A stretch of 64,000 nucleotides of DNA, from contig VUYV01000293.1 of NCBI GenBank assembly GCA_008711295.1, positions 353,994-417,993 of the forward strand. Direction: 5' to 3'. Positions 46,774 to 60,758 of this stretch are shown piece after piece. Under the pieces are notes generated by a model, which saw only the letters and a program-made list of their open reading frames with translations, did no database searches and was not told where the DNA came from. Position 1 is the first letter of the stretch, and every line of letters starts with the position of its first letter. The DNA comes from Anarhynchus alexandrinus. Taxonomy: Eukaryota > Chordata > Aves > Charadriiformes > Charadriidae. Made by a program: the position numbers and the translations under genes.

Positions 46774-49700
46774 GCTTGGGCTGCAAAAGGCTGCCAAAGA
46801 CTGGGGAAGACATTTCCAAGCAATCTCAAATGAGGAAACCAAAGTAATGAAGGACACTGAAGCCTTCTCAACTTCAGTACAGATATAGCCAGAAGAATGA
46901 TCCCCTTCCTTCTGTCTCACTGTCCCCATTTCTTCCTTTCTTCCTATCCCCGCAGTTCCTGTCAGATTGATGGTAGAAATATAATCCTCTAACCTAGCTG
47001 TACTTTGCATCTTAAAGGAGAGAGGTTCTGCCCCTTCCTCTGCTGGCTGGCAACGCTCCTTTCCTCCTTAAAGCCTGCTGCACTAAAGCTCGTATATTGG
47101 TGCTCCAGGACCCGTATTTTAAATTACAAGGAGTGAAAATTTCTGTAGAAACCATTACACTAACCCATCTGAAACAGGCTGATAAACAGCCGATCTTGTG
47201 TGTGTTACTGAATATCTCATGAGGGTAATTTACAATTCCTCAGAGAAAACTGAGGTGAAATAGTCCCTGCCTGTGTTTCATCTCAGCGAGCACATCATGC
47301 AGTGTCTCGAGAATATTAGCAGCGGTAATGTTTGCCTTCTACCAGTTGCAGCCACCTGGAATAAACATGAACGCTCACACTCACACAGCTGAAGGTTTCA
47401 GCTCCTCGGCAGAGGCAGCAGGACCTGTGTTTGACTGACAGAATGCCCACGCAATGAAGTCTCCTGGCCATTAAATCTAGGTCCGCGGGACGATTTTTGA
47501 TATGTGGGGTGATGACTATGCAGTCTACATCAGCTGATTTCTCCTCTGCTATCTTCGCCTAAATCCATCCAACAACGAATAACAGAACCAAGGTGTTTCT
47601 TTTTTACTATGTCATGCTGATGTTTATACTTCATCTTGTATCATACCAGTGCACATTTAGTATTACTAATCTTAGACAACATATTATAGAGCTTTTCTTG
47701 AGAGGCAACTCCAGAGAAACTCTTTTTTTTTTTCTTTTTTTTATTCTGTGTGATCTGCCCCCCTGTTTATAGTGGAGTATACCACATTTTTAAGCCTTAA
47801 TGTCTTAAATTTGATCCATATTTTTGTGACAATCTCAGAAGCTTTTGTAGTCTCTTGGACGATCTTTTCTGTTTCTGGCAGTTAGTATTATACCATTTGC
47901 ATAGCAGAAAACAAACTCTAAAAGCAAAGATAGACAACTTGGTACATTATGTTTTGGATCACAGCAAGGTTGTCAACAGTATTGCATAGCTGATTTTCAT
48001 ACCTAAATCTTTGTATTCAATGGACCATACACAATGCAACACTAATGCCATTTCATATGTCTGAGGCAAATCCACTATTTATACTTTATTTGACATGCTA
48101 TTTGAGAAAGAAATTTGGTGACACACAGACAAACCTACAAGTTTTCTATCTTTCCCTTCACGACCTTACATTTAGGATATAAAAGACACACCTATCCTTA
48201 GACATGACTAAATGGAAAAGTCCATTCACTGTGACACAGGCAGTATTTTTGATTTCTGTGATTCTCTCTGCAAATGATCAGAAGTCACCAGAAACAGGGA
48301 TGAACCCAAGAAAATTTAGATACGTCCCCTTCCATCACTTTTAGTTTTGACCTTATGATTTCAAATGAGTAACATCTGTATCATCAGCAGATATATCCGT
48401 TCTCTTAATTTCACTACTTACCTAACACGAGCTGTTTAGTGTTCCAGTCCAGCCTTGTTTTGTTAAGCCAATACCTGCCAATTAGTGAAGGACCATTTCC
48501 TTCTGCAACGGTTAATGAGAACAACAAACAGTTAACCCCTGTATTGCCTGTCAGCATAATTATGGTCCTGCTAGATACAGCACAGGTTTTACTCTGTTTT
48601 TTATACTAGTTCGAGAAAGACTTTTATTAGCAATAGGGGATTTTTATGGATTAAAGATGAAAAAGCATATTCTGACATGATTTACTTATTGTTCTCTTGG
48701 CACAGGGTTTTTTTCTGAACCATCTACTCGTATTAAAGAACATTTGCAATGATATATGTATGAAACCTGATTAAGCGATTTGAGTTCTAACTGCTAATGA
48801 TGTAATTAGTTATTAAGCACACCTTGTACTGTGTTAAGTCATTTCTTTTCCAGAAGCAGGTTGTTCATCCTGTCCCCTTTCAGAAAGCCCATCTTTTCCC
48901 TCTGAAGGAAGCCATTTACCGTTGCCTATAAAAAAATTTTCCTGAAATGTAACTACTTGAGCTGATGTTATCTATGGCGGATGTCTGCCTCAGGCCATTG
49001 ATTTGGGGGAAAACGCAGTCAAAATAGCCATTTAAAAATGAGGCTGGGGAAATTACGTTTTTGTAATGTCAAATCTCAAATCTGACATTTTGACAAAGCA
49101 TATCTTTAAAGTCCTGCTATTTAATCATTTTAAAGTAGGGTGGTGAATTCTTGCCTGAGAGCAGCTGTTAAAAAGTCCAGCCTGTTCTTCCTCTGAAAAA
49201 ACAGTCTGTGTTTTTGACTGAGTTGCAAACTTAGAAAAAACAGAGCTTGGACATATGCAGACTGTAGCAGTCTAAGTCTCTGTGTGCACTAAGTATCCTT
49301 GTACCCCATATAAGTTTGTAGTTCACTTACTGTCCTCACTGGAAGCCCAAGCAGGAATAGAAGGGACTCTTTGTGTTATTCTTACAGATGGAGTATGGTT
49401 GCTACAGATAAAGACCTGAAATTGGGAGCAGGAGGGGGAACCGACAGAAGGAAAGAGATGGACAGATGTTGAGATATCTATTGAAATAATTGAGCTGAAG
49501 TTAACTTTTGTCACATATAAAAGGTATGCTAAACCCCCTCCAAATGAAGATTTTTACTGCTGATGCATTATCCCAGAAATCCAAGAAAATATGTATTGCA
49601 AAAACTACTTTACGGTATAAGAGTTAATGGTGCAGATTATTATTTATGCTATCAATCATCTTTCTCAGATAATATAAATTCCAGCATAGACACTATGCAA

Positions 49701-51879
49701 CATGTGTAAGTCTGTTTAAGAATTTAATTTGTTTAAGGTAAAATATAGTCCTTGTAGCAAAAGCTTCCTTCTTCAGCAGAGTAACTGAAATGGACCAGCT
49801 GCTTCAAAAAAATATTTCCTGGGGGGTCCATAGCATTCAAATGCAAAGATTTTGTCTTAGGAAAGTGAAAGTGGTTGCTAAAAACTGAAAATTCAATGAA
49901 ATAATGGCGTAAAGGTTGGTGCAATGCAGAAACTACCATGTTTGCACCAAATAAACAAACAGGAGAACGTCACAGGCTCGTGGGTATTTACAGCTTATAG
50001 ACACTATAAAGAACTTCCTGGGGAAAACAAAATTAATTTTAAAAGTTGGTAGGACCTGCTGATTTCTCACTGGAAACAGGTTCTTTCCTGCCCACTTTCA
50101 ATACATAACTGATATTGTTCTGCATCTCAGAATTGTTTTTCCCAATGGTAAACTATTCAGATTCATTCAAATCATGAATATTCTAATTTCTAAGAAGCAC
50201 TCACTCAGAGCCATTCTTTTAGATCTCACCATTATACTTGGGGTTGCTCTTGGTATTCTGGAGTGCTAGCTGGATAGATCCCCACTGGAATTAGTGCCTT
50301 TTGGGTTGAGTACTGTCTAGACATAGAAATAGCTCATTTTTAAAAACTAAAATTAAATGATCACAAATAGAGTTGAAAAATATTTCACAGCCATTGCCAA
50401 GAACAGAAATAAAGTCACTTCGTTATTCATGTCACGATCAGGATCATGTTACTTTACAATGGACACAATCAATAAAATCCAGATTTAAACAAAACAAATC
50501 GATGAGAGGAACGGGAGGAAAAAGGGGCACTAGCCAGAATTAGGGCCAAAAGTCAATATGATGTTTTTATTCTGAAATGATAAAGTACCCACAGATGCCA
50601 GATTTTTTAAAATATCTTACGGCTTCCAAATATTTGTTGCCAAAGAAGTTGTTTTCTTTTTTACTCTAAAAACATGAACTGCAGACTGATCTGTGCTGAA
50701 AATGGTGAGCCAAGCTGGGAAAGCATCTCTAAGGTATAACCACCTGGCTCTAGGCATGCTTGCATGCATTCCCAATATCAGTTCCCCAGATCTGTCTTAT
50801 TTTACCCCAGTCCTATTTTAGAGCAACTGAAAAAAACTTTTAAAGGCTGATGAATTCTATGCAGGTCATATGGAAATACACCATACTTGCTAGGTGACTT
50901 AGGTAAAGATTTCTATTCCAGAAGAACTTGGTATGAGAGTTATAGGTAAACTTTAAATCTAAGGGACTCTTTAGCCTGAAAAATCTATTAAATTCTTTAA
51001 CTGTAAAAAAAACCAAAAACAAACAACCAAATAAAATCCTCAAAACCCTCAACAAAAAAAACCCACAGACAAAAAAAGAAACAAAACCCAAACACATTCT
51101 CATAGGTTGAGACAATGGATCAATGATCAATGACACCAAGAATAATTTCTAAGGGATTTTTTTTAGAAGGACGTAGATGTATTTGAAAGACAACAAAAGC
51201 AAACACTTCCTCATTAGAGGAGCTATTACCTCCATTTAATAATATACTTCACTGAGCTTCTAAATTGTAAGAACATTTGACAATTTGCATGCCAGGAAAC
51301 CTGATGCCACGAAGGAAACTCTGGCTGTCCTATTTCCCTCCGAGGCCAGAAGCTGAATGCAAGATCACACAGGAAAGTTTTCATTTGTTTTCGTTCCATT
51401 AGATTTCAGAGGAGTCCAACCTGTACTTTGCCAAGTATCTGAAACAAACCCAAACTGAGGACAGTTTGTGGTTTGTCCATCACACGTAGAAACCGATACG
51501 AGTTTATGTAAGGTCAGCATTTGCCAAAGTGTAGTGACAGTGAAAGCGCCTTGCAGCTTTATTTAGATTTTTGAAACACGTCTGCTTCAGATACAAAGAA
51601 AAGATTTAGAAGAAGCAGCAAGACTGATGCATGCAAATATGATTGACTAAGCAGGCAGAAAGCCTGAAACAATAGCTATGCTACATTGATTTCCGCTTCA
51701 TCCCAGCGATGTTTACTCAGGCACCAATAATGATACTTTAAATATCAGCCTTGTTAAATGTTTTGTTACACATCAAAACACATTATGGAAATCTACAATA
51801 GCAAGGGATGCCAGAAAGGGAAAGCCAATGTTCTCCACTCTATAAGGCTTTTGGCAAAGAGCCACAGAATCATATCACC
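46774..51879. other. anonymous non-coding DNA
   Basis: About 5.1 kb without a recognised gene or transposon. 48430-48850 has several clustered homeodomain-type (TAATTA, GATTAA) motifs and looks like the kind of AT-rich block often conserved in vertebrates; this is inference only. An A-rich tract lies at 51005-51095. The frames at 49323-49514 and 50840-51139 are weak. Confidence 0.55.
51005..51095. repeat. A-rich low-complexity tract
   Basis: Runs of A broken by C (AAACAAAC, AAAACCC). The minus-strand open frame across it is a phenylalanine-, leucine- and valine-rich product of this composition. Confidence 0.85.
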
Positions 51880-52548
51880 AATCCCAAGCACAAATCCAGG
51901 CTGGGCAGAGAATGGATTGAGAGCAGCCCTGAGGAAAAGGACTTGGGGGTGTTGGTAGATAAGAAGCTCAACATGAGCCAGCAATGTGCGCTTGCAGCCA
52001 GGAAAGCCAACCATATCCTGGGCTGCATCAAAAGCAGCGTGGCCAGCAGGGCGACGGAGGGGATTCTGCCCCTCTACTCCACTCTGGGGAAATCCCACCT
52101 GGAGTACCATGTCCAGCTCTGGGGCCTCCAACATAAGGACATGGACCTGTTGGAGCAAGTCCAGAGGAGGGCCACGAATACGATCAGAGAAGAGAAGGCT
52201 CCAGGGAGACCTTATAATAGCCTTCCAGTACCTAAAGAGGGCCTACAAGAAAGCTGGAGAGGGACTCTTGGAGAGTGTAGTGATAGGACCAGGGGTAATG
52301 GTTTTAAACAGAAAGAGGGGAGATTTAAGTTAGATAATAGGAAGAAATACTGTGAGGGTGGTGAGGCACTGGCCCAGGTTGCCCAGAGAAGCTGTGGCTG
52401 CCCCATCCCTGGAGGTGTTCAAGGCCAGGCTGGATGGGGCTTTGAGCAACCTGGTCTGGTGGGAGGTGTCCCTGCCCATGGCAGGGGGGCTGGAACTAGA
52501 TGATCTTTAAGGTCCTTTCCAACTCTAACCATTCTATGATTCTATGAT
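51880..52548 (+). mobile_element. CR1 LINE, longest copy, frameshifted ORF2 end
   Basis: About 670 bp. The first frame reads the CR1 ORF2 region after the reverse transcriptase fingers and palm: [40 protein letters not shown] and [11 protein letters not shown] are typical. At about 52186-52192 the sequence jumps from the codons after RRAT to 'gaagagaaggctccaggg'; as I recall the family, about 70 bases encoding the 'L.HLSYEERL.ELGLFSLE' region are missing. The frame then shifts ([20 protein letters not shown] in another frame). A further 5-base deletion after 52348, seen by comparison with 46562-46577, shifts it again before the tail ATTCTATGATTCTATGAT. A single plus frame stays open from 51808 to 52503, but after the deletion it is not authentic protein. 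Confidence 0.96.
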
Positions 52549-55040
52549 AACACGAAAGGAGAGAGGAGGCCCAGCAGTGGGTCACAGGTAAGAAAGGTTC
52601 TCCACAGACTCCATGGTTTCCAGGGCTGCCTTGGGAAATTGAGTATTCAAGTGATTTCTCCTGCTGGCAGTTTGGATTACCAGAATGGATTTGGATTACC
52701 ATAGCCCTGCTGTGGACTACACAGTACAGCTCCAGCACAAGAACTCTACTTGAGATTTTAAGATTCAGCACAACCCAAACCTTCCTATCTAACTCTTGAA
52801 AGAGAGAATTACTGAAAGCTTAGTAGAAAAAAAGGAAGTCAGTGATGAAATGTCCTGCTGCAACATTAGAAACAATTTTTGTAGACATTTCCATAAATTT
52901 CCCAAATTTCTGTAAATTTGAAATATCAATATGATAATTTAAAAAAAATAATTTGAATAGCTTAGTATAAAAACAAACCTGTCAGGACAATTTTTCACCT
53001 AATTATTAGTCAATACAGTTCTTCAATGCATCCTCTCTGGGGAAAAAGTTCTAGATTAAAATATCTTTAAAAGTTAAGCAGGCACATGTTCTCAGGGCTA
53101 CGGTATGAAATGTAGTAATGTAGCACGTGGCATAATGAATTAAAGAATCAGCTGGACAGCTATCAAGTAACTGAGATTGCAGAAATATACTACAGAAGAG
53201 CTTCATTCTGCCAGATGACTCTACTTTTACTAGAGGTTATAAGGAGATCAAAAGACTTCATGTTTTTCTCAAATTGCCTACATACTTCAATACAGTAGGA
53301 CAAAATCTGCCCTCAGTTATAACACTGGATAATCACTCATTTCATGTGCTTTGATATATTGGTAGTTCCACTGACATAGCTGAGGGCAGCATTTGGCCAA
53401 ATACATCTTCATTCAGAAGCAGCATCTATTACCTATAATAGCTCGCCCCAAAGGATGTCAGGGAGTATGTACAGATACTATATAGGGACAGTGACACAAT
53501 CTTTTTCCCAAGCTAATCCTTAAGAAAAGTGATTTTGGAAAAAAAAAAGTCCAAATCAACTTGTCTTTTCAAATTTAACTATTTCATTTGAACAGACACT
53601 AAGGAAAAAGTAAACTGAGAATTTTTGGAAGGGGTTAAAATTGGATTATTTTTCCCCTTCGCTCAGGCTCTCTGACTCTTCCCATTCCTAGTTTTTCTGT
53701 AAAGCGCTTGAGCTGTAGTGCTATGTAACAAGCTAAGTGTTAGTGTTTCATTAATAGTCATATCATAACCCACTTACAGTATATTTAAACCAGTTTCTTA
53801 AACCCAAAGCCCAGAGTAATGGCAATCAAGAAACTAGTTTATGAACTACTGTTAACGCTCAGTCTGAGGATGTATTACAGTAGTGCACCATTAAAATGCC
53901 TGCTGTCATGCTGAAACACATCATCAAAGTAGGTCAGGCATGTCTACTTCTTAGATGGACATATATCAGAATGTAAATTTCCCTCAGTTAATATAGTTAA
54001 GGAACTTGTGGGCTGGGCAAAAATAAAAGCTTATATATAACAGCAATATTTTGCTCCATCAAAGAGAAAAATATGCAGGAAGAAAGATTTTCTTTTTTTT
54101 TTTTTTTCATAAAAGCAGGGAGAAAATGTTGACATCCATCAAAAACATTTGAATTTAGACTGGGATTTTCAAAAGAACCTGATCTTCTTAAGTGCTCACA
54201 TCACTGCTTAGGCAGTTTTGAAATCCTTCCTTCATGCACAGAGAAGCTGACACATTGACAATGCAGTGACTCGAATCCTTTATTCACCAAACAAGAACAC
54301 CACAGGCAAGGGATGAGGCCAAGACTTTTTACTGCTTCTTTTCTGTGCATCAACCCTCACCTGGAGGGAGCCCCTCAATGGCTGAAAGGACATTTTATCT
54401 TCCAAACCAGTATGATCTTCAACCTTTTTATTAGCAGAAAAGATAGCTGACATACACAATTGTTTACAGTTTCTAAAAATAACGGGTTTTAGTGATCTTG
54501 ACCAGAAGACCATTGTACATGGACGAGTTAGTTATCCACACAACGGTTAATCTGAGTAGGACCAGACCTGTGCTGTGCAGTGTTGTGTTGTGCTACACGT
54601 ACAGTTTAGCCTTCAGGCCGGTGTTTTGCTGCACAAACCCCTTACCCGCAGGATAACCTCAGCCTGCTCATTGTAGAGGAGGATCCTGCAGGCAACTCCC
54701 CCTTGGTTCCAGCAATTACACCTCCTGCATCGCCTTGCCTTTATCTAAAAGTGCAGCAAGAAGTTCTCATGCGAGCATTCTCTCTGTTTGACAGTAGAAA
54801 TTCTGAATAGAGCTGTTTTCTTGCAAGAAAATCTGATAACAGCTTGAATGACTGAAATGGGGTAACCCTTTCTACAGACGGGGTCTGCACAGTGTGCTGC
54901 AGGCTGGTTGGAGGCATGTTTGGTGCTGCAAAACTCGGGGTTCCCAGCATCTGAAGGGACGTAAGATTATCCACACTATTCTCTCTTTCATTATCGTGTT
55001 AGCTCTAACAAATAGTATTTTAAATTAAACTTTAATGATA

Positions 55041-55058
55041 CAGACTCTATAGAGTCTG
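55041..55058. repeat. perfect 18-bp palindrome
   Basis: CAGACTCTATAGAGTCTG is its own reverse complement, the longest gap-free palindrome noticed in the window. The core is CTATAG. It could be a dimeric binding site or just a chance palindrome. Confidence 0.85.
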
Positions 55059-57235
55059 ATTTCCCGTCTTGCTTGGCATCGTAACTGACTAGCAGCTCCT
55101 GGCACAAAACACTCTTCTTTTGAGGTTCACTTTTCAGCATCACCTCTAGGAATTTTATGGAGAACAATTTCAGGCAGGAGTCCTATTTTTCTCACTCAAC
55201 ATATCTTGTGGTAGAACAAGTATGAAATTACTGTATGGGGGGAGGAAAAATGAAGTTCAAATTTAGGGATGCACCAACAACTTTTGCTCTGACTCTTCTA
55301 TGATGCCACATCATCAAGCTCTTGTCTTAGATGCATGATTCTTACAAGGCAACAAATCAATTTTGTTTCTGTCTTTCTTGGTGGTGTAAGAAATACAGAA
55401 GAGAGCTTGACGATGGAAGCACAGTGGAAGATATAGGTAAGAAACCTTCAAGACAGAAATTGGCTACGGGTGATGTTCTGCCTTCAGATTTTCCAGTAGA
55501 ATCTGTATCCAAATAGACAAAAATTATACATTATCATCTGAGGCAGAATCAAAAGAGTACTGCAAGTGTTTTTAAGGCTCTAGTTTAAAATAGGTGGTTG
55601 GGAGAATACAAGGAGAGCTCAATCACCCCGCATTATAGAAAGTCCAATAAAACTTCTGTATTTTCTTTCAAGAACTTCGTACGGAGACAGACTAAGGTTT
55701 ATCGTATAACACCTGAAAGAGCAATGGGCTATGTATCAACACTTCCAATAGAATCCAAACAAGTGAAAAAAGAGATCTCTGCTGAGAAAAATGAAAAGCA
55801 AACAAACAAACAAAGATACCTGCCAAGTACTTCAGGGACTATACTGATATTACTCATTTAAAGAGTAATGACTCTTCCTGCCCCAAAGTAGAACTCTTCA
55901 CATAAAAATAATAGGAAAAGGAAATCTTAAAAATATAGCTAAGGAGAGCATTGCAACACAGAGCTGTAACTAAGGATGAGACCAGGTCAACCAAAACATC
56001 TTGCCCTGAGGCAGAGACTTAATGGCTAAGTCTCTCTCTGTATTACTTTCCCCAATACTTTGGTTTGGCCAGTTAAATGACCAGATGCATGCATTTAGAA
56101 AAAAAGAACTGAAACACTCTGCCATTTCCAAGATTTCCTCTGTATTTCACGTCTTTATTTTTAGCCAACAGCTACTGTGTTCTGCAACATAGAATTCTGA
56201 CAGGGATAGTCTCAGCATAAAAAAGAGAAATGCAAGTTATGCATTTTTAAACAAAGAGGTGAAGCACAAATAAGATGAAAAGCAGAAGCGAGTACAAATG
56301 AATTCTGAAGATCAGCATTTTTTGAAGAGCTTCAAGAAAAGGAGATAGAACACCACTGCAGGGACTAAGCTGCATGGTTAGTCCCAGATCCTGAGGGATG
56401 GAAAGCTCACAGTTTATGCTTAACAATGCAGTAAAAATAGGCCAAATATGAGAGAGTATACAACTCAAAATGAAACTGATGGGAAAAGGTCAGTTTTGCT
56501 GACTCCATGACCAAGACAGAGAAGAAAAAACCTGACAAAGAATCCAAAATGCTACCTGAGACATTTCTCAAGGTCAGAGCACATAGAAAACAGGTTCTGG
56601 AGCACAGGCGAGGTAAGAGAAGAAAGAGTATTTAGGAAAAGAGATAAGAATGACAGTGTATAATATCAGTTTGCAGTGTTCAAAAACACCAGTCAAGTGT
56701 GAAAAATGTGGAAAGAGAATGACTGTAGCAGGAGGAATTCTTCATGGGGAATGATGGGCGCTATTACCTTGGAGGCAGCTATCAGTCTAAAGGAAAGCAA
56801 ATGGGCTATTCTATTTAATTGAAGTTGGCAACAGGAATACAAGGCCACATGTTGCCAGAAGTAGTGGTAGTTAAACTGAAAGAGAAGTCAGACTGGACTA
56901 AAGTAAAAGAACTTGCACTGACTATGTTGCCTTCAACACGAACGGAGCATATGGGCATGTTAAAATTTCACCTGGGAAGAGTGCCTGCCTGAAGGGTATT
57001 CAGCATGATCAGGAGCTTTCCCTCATTGGAATTGTGCGAAAATGGTATAATTAAGAAAGTTTGAAAAAACAGCTTCCAGGGAAAAAGGAGTACCTAGTTG
57101 AGTGGATAATGTCCAGAATTAATATAGCTACCCCATTAGTCATACCTCAGGGAATGTCCCACTTGCCCTAGAAATATGACTGGACGAGCTCAAAGCAAGA
57201 AATGAAAACTAGCAGAAGGTAAACACTCACAATAC

Positions 57236-57289
57236 AGAAAAATAGAAAAAAATAAAGGGGGAAAAAAGGAAAAAAAAAAAAAGGAAAAG
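57236..57289. repeat. A/G-rich low-complexity tract
   Basis: Runs of A up to twelve with GGGG and GG interruptions and one TA step. Confidence 0.85.
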
Positions 57290-59294
57290 CAGAACTCTTC
57301 TCTTCTGCATTGACCTAAAGAAATCAAATCGTTATACAAGAAGTGAATATTTTCCACTACCTACAGGAGTAAAAATTCCAAAAGAACTGGTTGATGCCAA
57401 ATGTTTTCCTATAGCTCTTACATCTGCAGTAGTTTGGCAGGTGTCTTTAAAAACACATAGCACACGTACATGGTGCATATTCAACACCCCCCTTCCAATA
57501 TGCTGTTTTCTCAGACTGCCATTTGGTTTGTGTCCAGCAATCAGGCTGTTTTAGTAGAAAACACACACATTTTTGAAGGTCTGGAGTGTATGAACATCTG
57601 TTTTGGTGACATTTTGACATGAAGTGGGTGTAAAGGGGAAAAAGTATATGACCAGAGGCTTCGAACAGTTTTAGAAAGAACTCAAGCTGTCTGGTTACGG
57701 TTAGGTTAAACAAAAATCTAAATTTCATGCTGTGCAAATAAAAGTTCTAAGAACAATTATTACAGCAAGAGGCCTGGTAAACAACAAACAAGATTAAGGC
57801 TATCACAAATATCTCTCACTCAAAAGACAATAGGAGGAACAAAGATTTCCCAAGTATTGTGAATCATGTATGGACAACTACATCTCATCCAACTAAGGAC
57901 ATCAGCCTACAGGAAGAGCTACTACTACGCCACAATGACATGAAATGAAAATTTTAAGTGAGCTTTTTGAGAAATTTAAGTAATTAAATAAGAAAGTTCC
58001 AGTCTTGAAGGACTCAAGAGTAATCTGAAAATTACCTTGTCCCCAGTCGCTTCTAAAATCACTGACATAGTTCTCCTACTGCAATATGACCAAAGCAGGT
58101 CACATATGCTAGCAAACCTGAACATCAGTGTCTCAAACACACAAGACAGGAGGCTACTCATGTTTAGTCTGTGCATGCAAGAAGTTAAATAGTTTGTGGG
58201 AAGAAGTGATAGACACATAAATCCTAGTTGCCCTTACCCCCGGGCAGTGAAATGATAAAATAAGTTTCATTACATAAGAGCCTACTAAAAAAGTTGCACT
58301 CTGGTCTGTATTTAGTACTGTTAAATTACAGAAAGGTGCCACCGAGGCATGGGATGTTACCTGCTGACATTCTGCCCAGCATAAAACCAGAAACAAGAAC
58401 AGTAGATGTGTTTATCAATAATTTATTGATATATATTTGAAATTCTGCATTGCAGAAATGTGGATCATTAAGTGTTCAGATCATTACATTTCCTTGGAAA
58501 GAAAGTAGGTAGCACCCTACTTTAGGATCAAAAAGTCAGAAAAAGAGCTCTGTTGTGCCAAAGTTCCCACTACTCAGCGATGTCTGTTTCTAAGTCTAAA
58601 GAAATATTGGCTCCAAAATACCTTTGAGTACATAACTGATGCAACAAAACACCGCCCATTATTTGCTCCCATGGTTTAATGACACTTCCAACCCTAAGCA
58701 CTTGCTGTTACCAACAGGGCATTAAGCTTATATCTAAAATCTGCCATTTTCTTTGATAAATGAAGAAAGACCATTCTGATTGGCAGTCAGGAAAAAGTAA
58801 AGTCCTGTGATACTGCCTTTACAGTTTTACTGGCCCACTTAATTAAGGTCCTTTGCACCTAAAATTCACATCCTTCTTTTCAATTCCATCTTTCTTTCTT
58901 TCTTTGCCAGATACACTGTCAGCAGAAGCCAAATATAGATGTTATGTTCTAAAACCGCATGGCTCCTCCCTTGTAATTAATTCTTGACATCTCTTTCTGG
59001 ATTCATATTTTTTTCTGATTCTGAAAGTATTTACAAAAACAAATAATAATAGAAGCACAATGATTCTTTCAAATAAATTGCTTCATCTGACAACTTTTTT
59101 CCAACATATCTTCTAAAGCGACCGGATCACGTGAACCTCCCCATCACCTTCAATCACTTCTCCCTTTGCTCCTAATGGACTTCTGAAACAGAAAACTCTT
59201 TATTCAATACCTGGCTTACTCCTAACATCTTTGAGCCAACATTAATACCTGTGTTTCAAATAAAATCCCTTTCTTCCTCTTCTTCACCTGCTCC

Positions 59295-59336
59295 CAGCCA
59301 CAGTGTCTCACAGCCACAGTGTCTCACAGCCACAGT
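59295..59336. repeat. 16-bp tandem repeat, 2.6 units
   Basis: CAGCCACAGTGTCTCA at 59295-59310 and 59311-59326, followed by CAGCCACAGT at 59327-59336. Units are identical, pointing to a recent slippage or polymorphic site. Confidence 0.9.
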
Positions 59337-60758
59337 CCGTTTTCAGTCTCAGTTCAAAGAATTATTTCATAGAAAGTTCCCACCTCTCCCAGTTCTTCCG
59401 AGATCCCTGCTGCTTTTCCACATCAGTGTCAAGTGATTGCTTCAGGGCCAGTCCAGTCTGCCTACTGTAGGTAGCAGCAGCCTCTCTCTTAACACATGGC
59501 TAAAACGATCACATGGGGAGGAGAGAAAGAGGAGGGAAAACTCAATGCAAGCCTGACACATAGGGTTGTCTACACATTTTTTTGTGAGCTGTGGTTTTTG
59601 CCAGCCTGAATTCTTGGAAATCAGTCCCTGAGCCCTTCAGTGAGAACAGGTTTGTATTCAGAATAAGTAAAACCACTTGCTCCAGTGCAGAAAGCAATGC
59701 CTAACATTTGACAAGTTAGACCTTCTCATGCTTAAAGACAATATTCTCTTTCCAAGTGCCTAGTCTGGAGTCTTAAGAATTTTGAGTAAAAAATCAGATG
59801 CATCCAGATAGATATGCATACCAAAGGGAATCTAAATTGATATAAAGTACATACAACATTTGAGTGTGCTGTCTAACTTAAACCAAGAAACTCCTTACAG
59901 ACTCATATCTGTTGAAGATATCTGAAACTCCAGCCGCTACCCACCCTGCGCTGACCCGCTGTGTGTCTCTGAGCATTTACAATGCACGTTGAAGATTTAC
60001 GCGGAAGTAGCGTGGATTCCCAGAAGCTCTGCCTGCGTTATAAATACAGTACAATTTGTGTTAAAAATCAAGTTCAGACTTCTGGTTGCCCTCCGAACCA
60101 CCCTACAAATGCTCAGTGAAGACCTTACTTTTTTTGTGTTTCACAGCAAGGGTGTCAGTGGGAAATTCCAGGCGGATGAAACCCGGTCATGGTCCAGCCT
60201 GTGTTAGAAACTGAGCAACATTGAATACCAGATGAAGAGGTGCTAATCTGGAATCTAGAACCACACATGTTCTTCCTTGAAGCAGACAAAAACATCTCAT
60301 TAATGTGGCCTTATATAGTTTTATTTTACATAACACATTTTTATACTTGTTTTAGATTCCCTAGTTGTTTTCTTCTCACACAGATACATCGTTGCCTTGT
60401 TTCTGAGGCTAACTCTTAAAATACAGTCCAACACAAAAGATAAAGGAACATATATAATTTCCTATAACTAAGCCACAACGATTGCTTTTGGGGCCTTTCC
60501 CTCCCATGGGAATACTCTGATCCAAATAGACAAATGCTAGTTTTCCAGAGAAAAATGGATCATCCAGCATCTCATTAAACCACTGAAGGAAAGAGCTTAT
60601 GGGTAGGAACAGGCTGGGAGACGGCCACATGGCTGAAAGAGACTCACAGATGCTTCCAGTAGCAGCCAGGGAGATTCCAGAGTGAGAGGAAAACAGAGAA
60701 TTTAAATTAATATAGATTAAATTCAGGATGGATCGTTATGATGATAACATCCCCTTTG

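Noticed and set aside
51808..52503. 231-codon plus-strand ORF as a host gene
   Set aside because: It is the CR1 ORF2 end read on past a deletion and a frameshift; the last third is out of the authentic frame.
56507..56635. Lysine/arginine-rich 42-codon sORF resembling a ribosomal protein N-terminus
   Set aside because: Only the basic composition resembles such proteins; no residue-by-residue match was found and the DNA is purine-rich.
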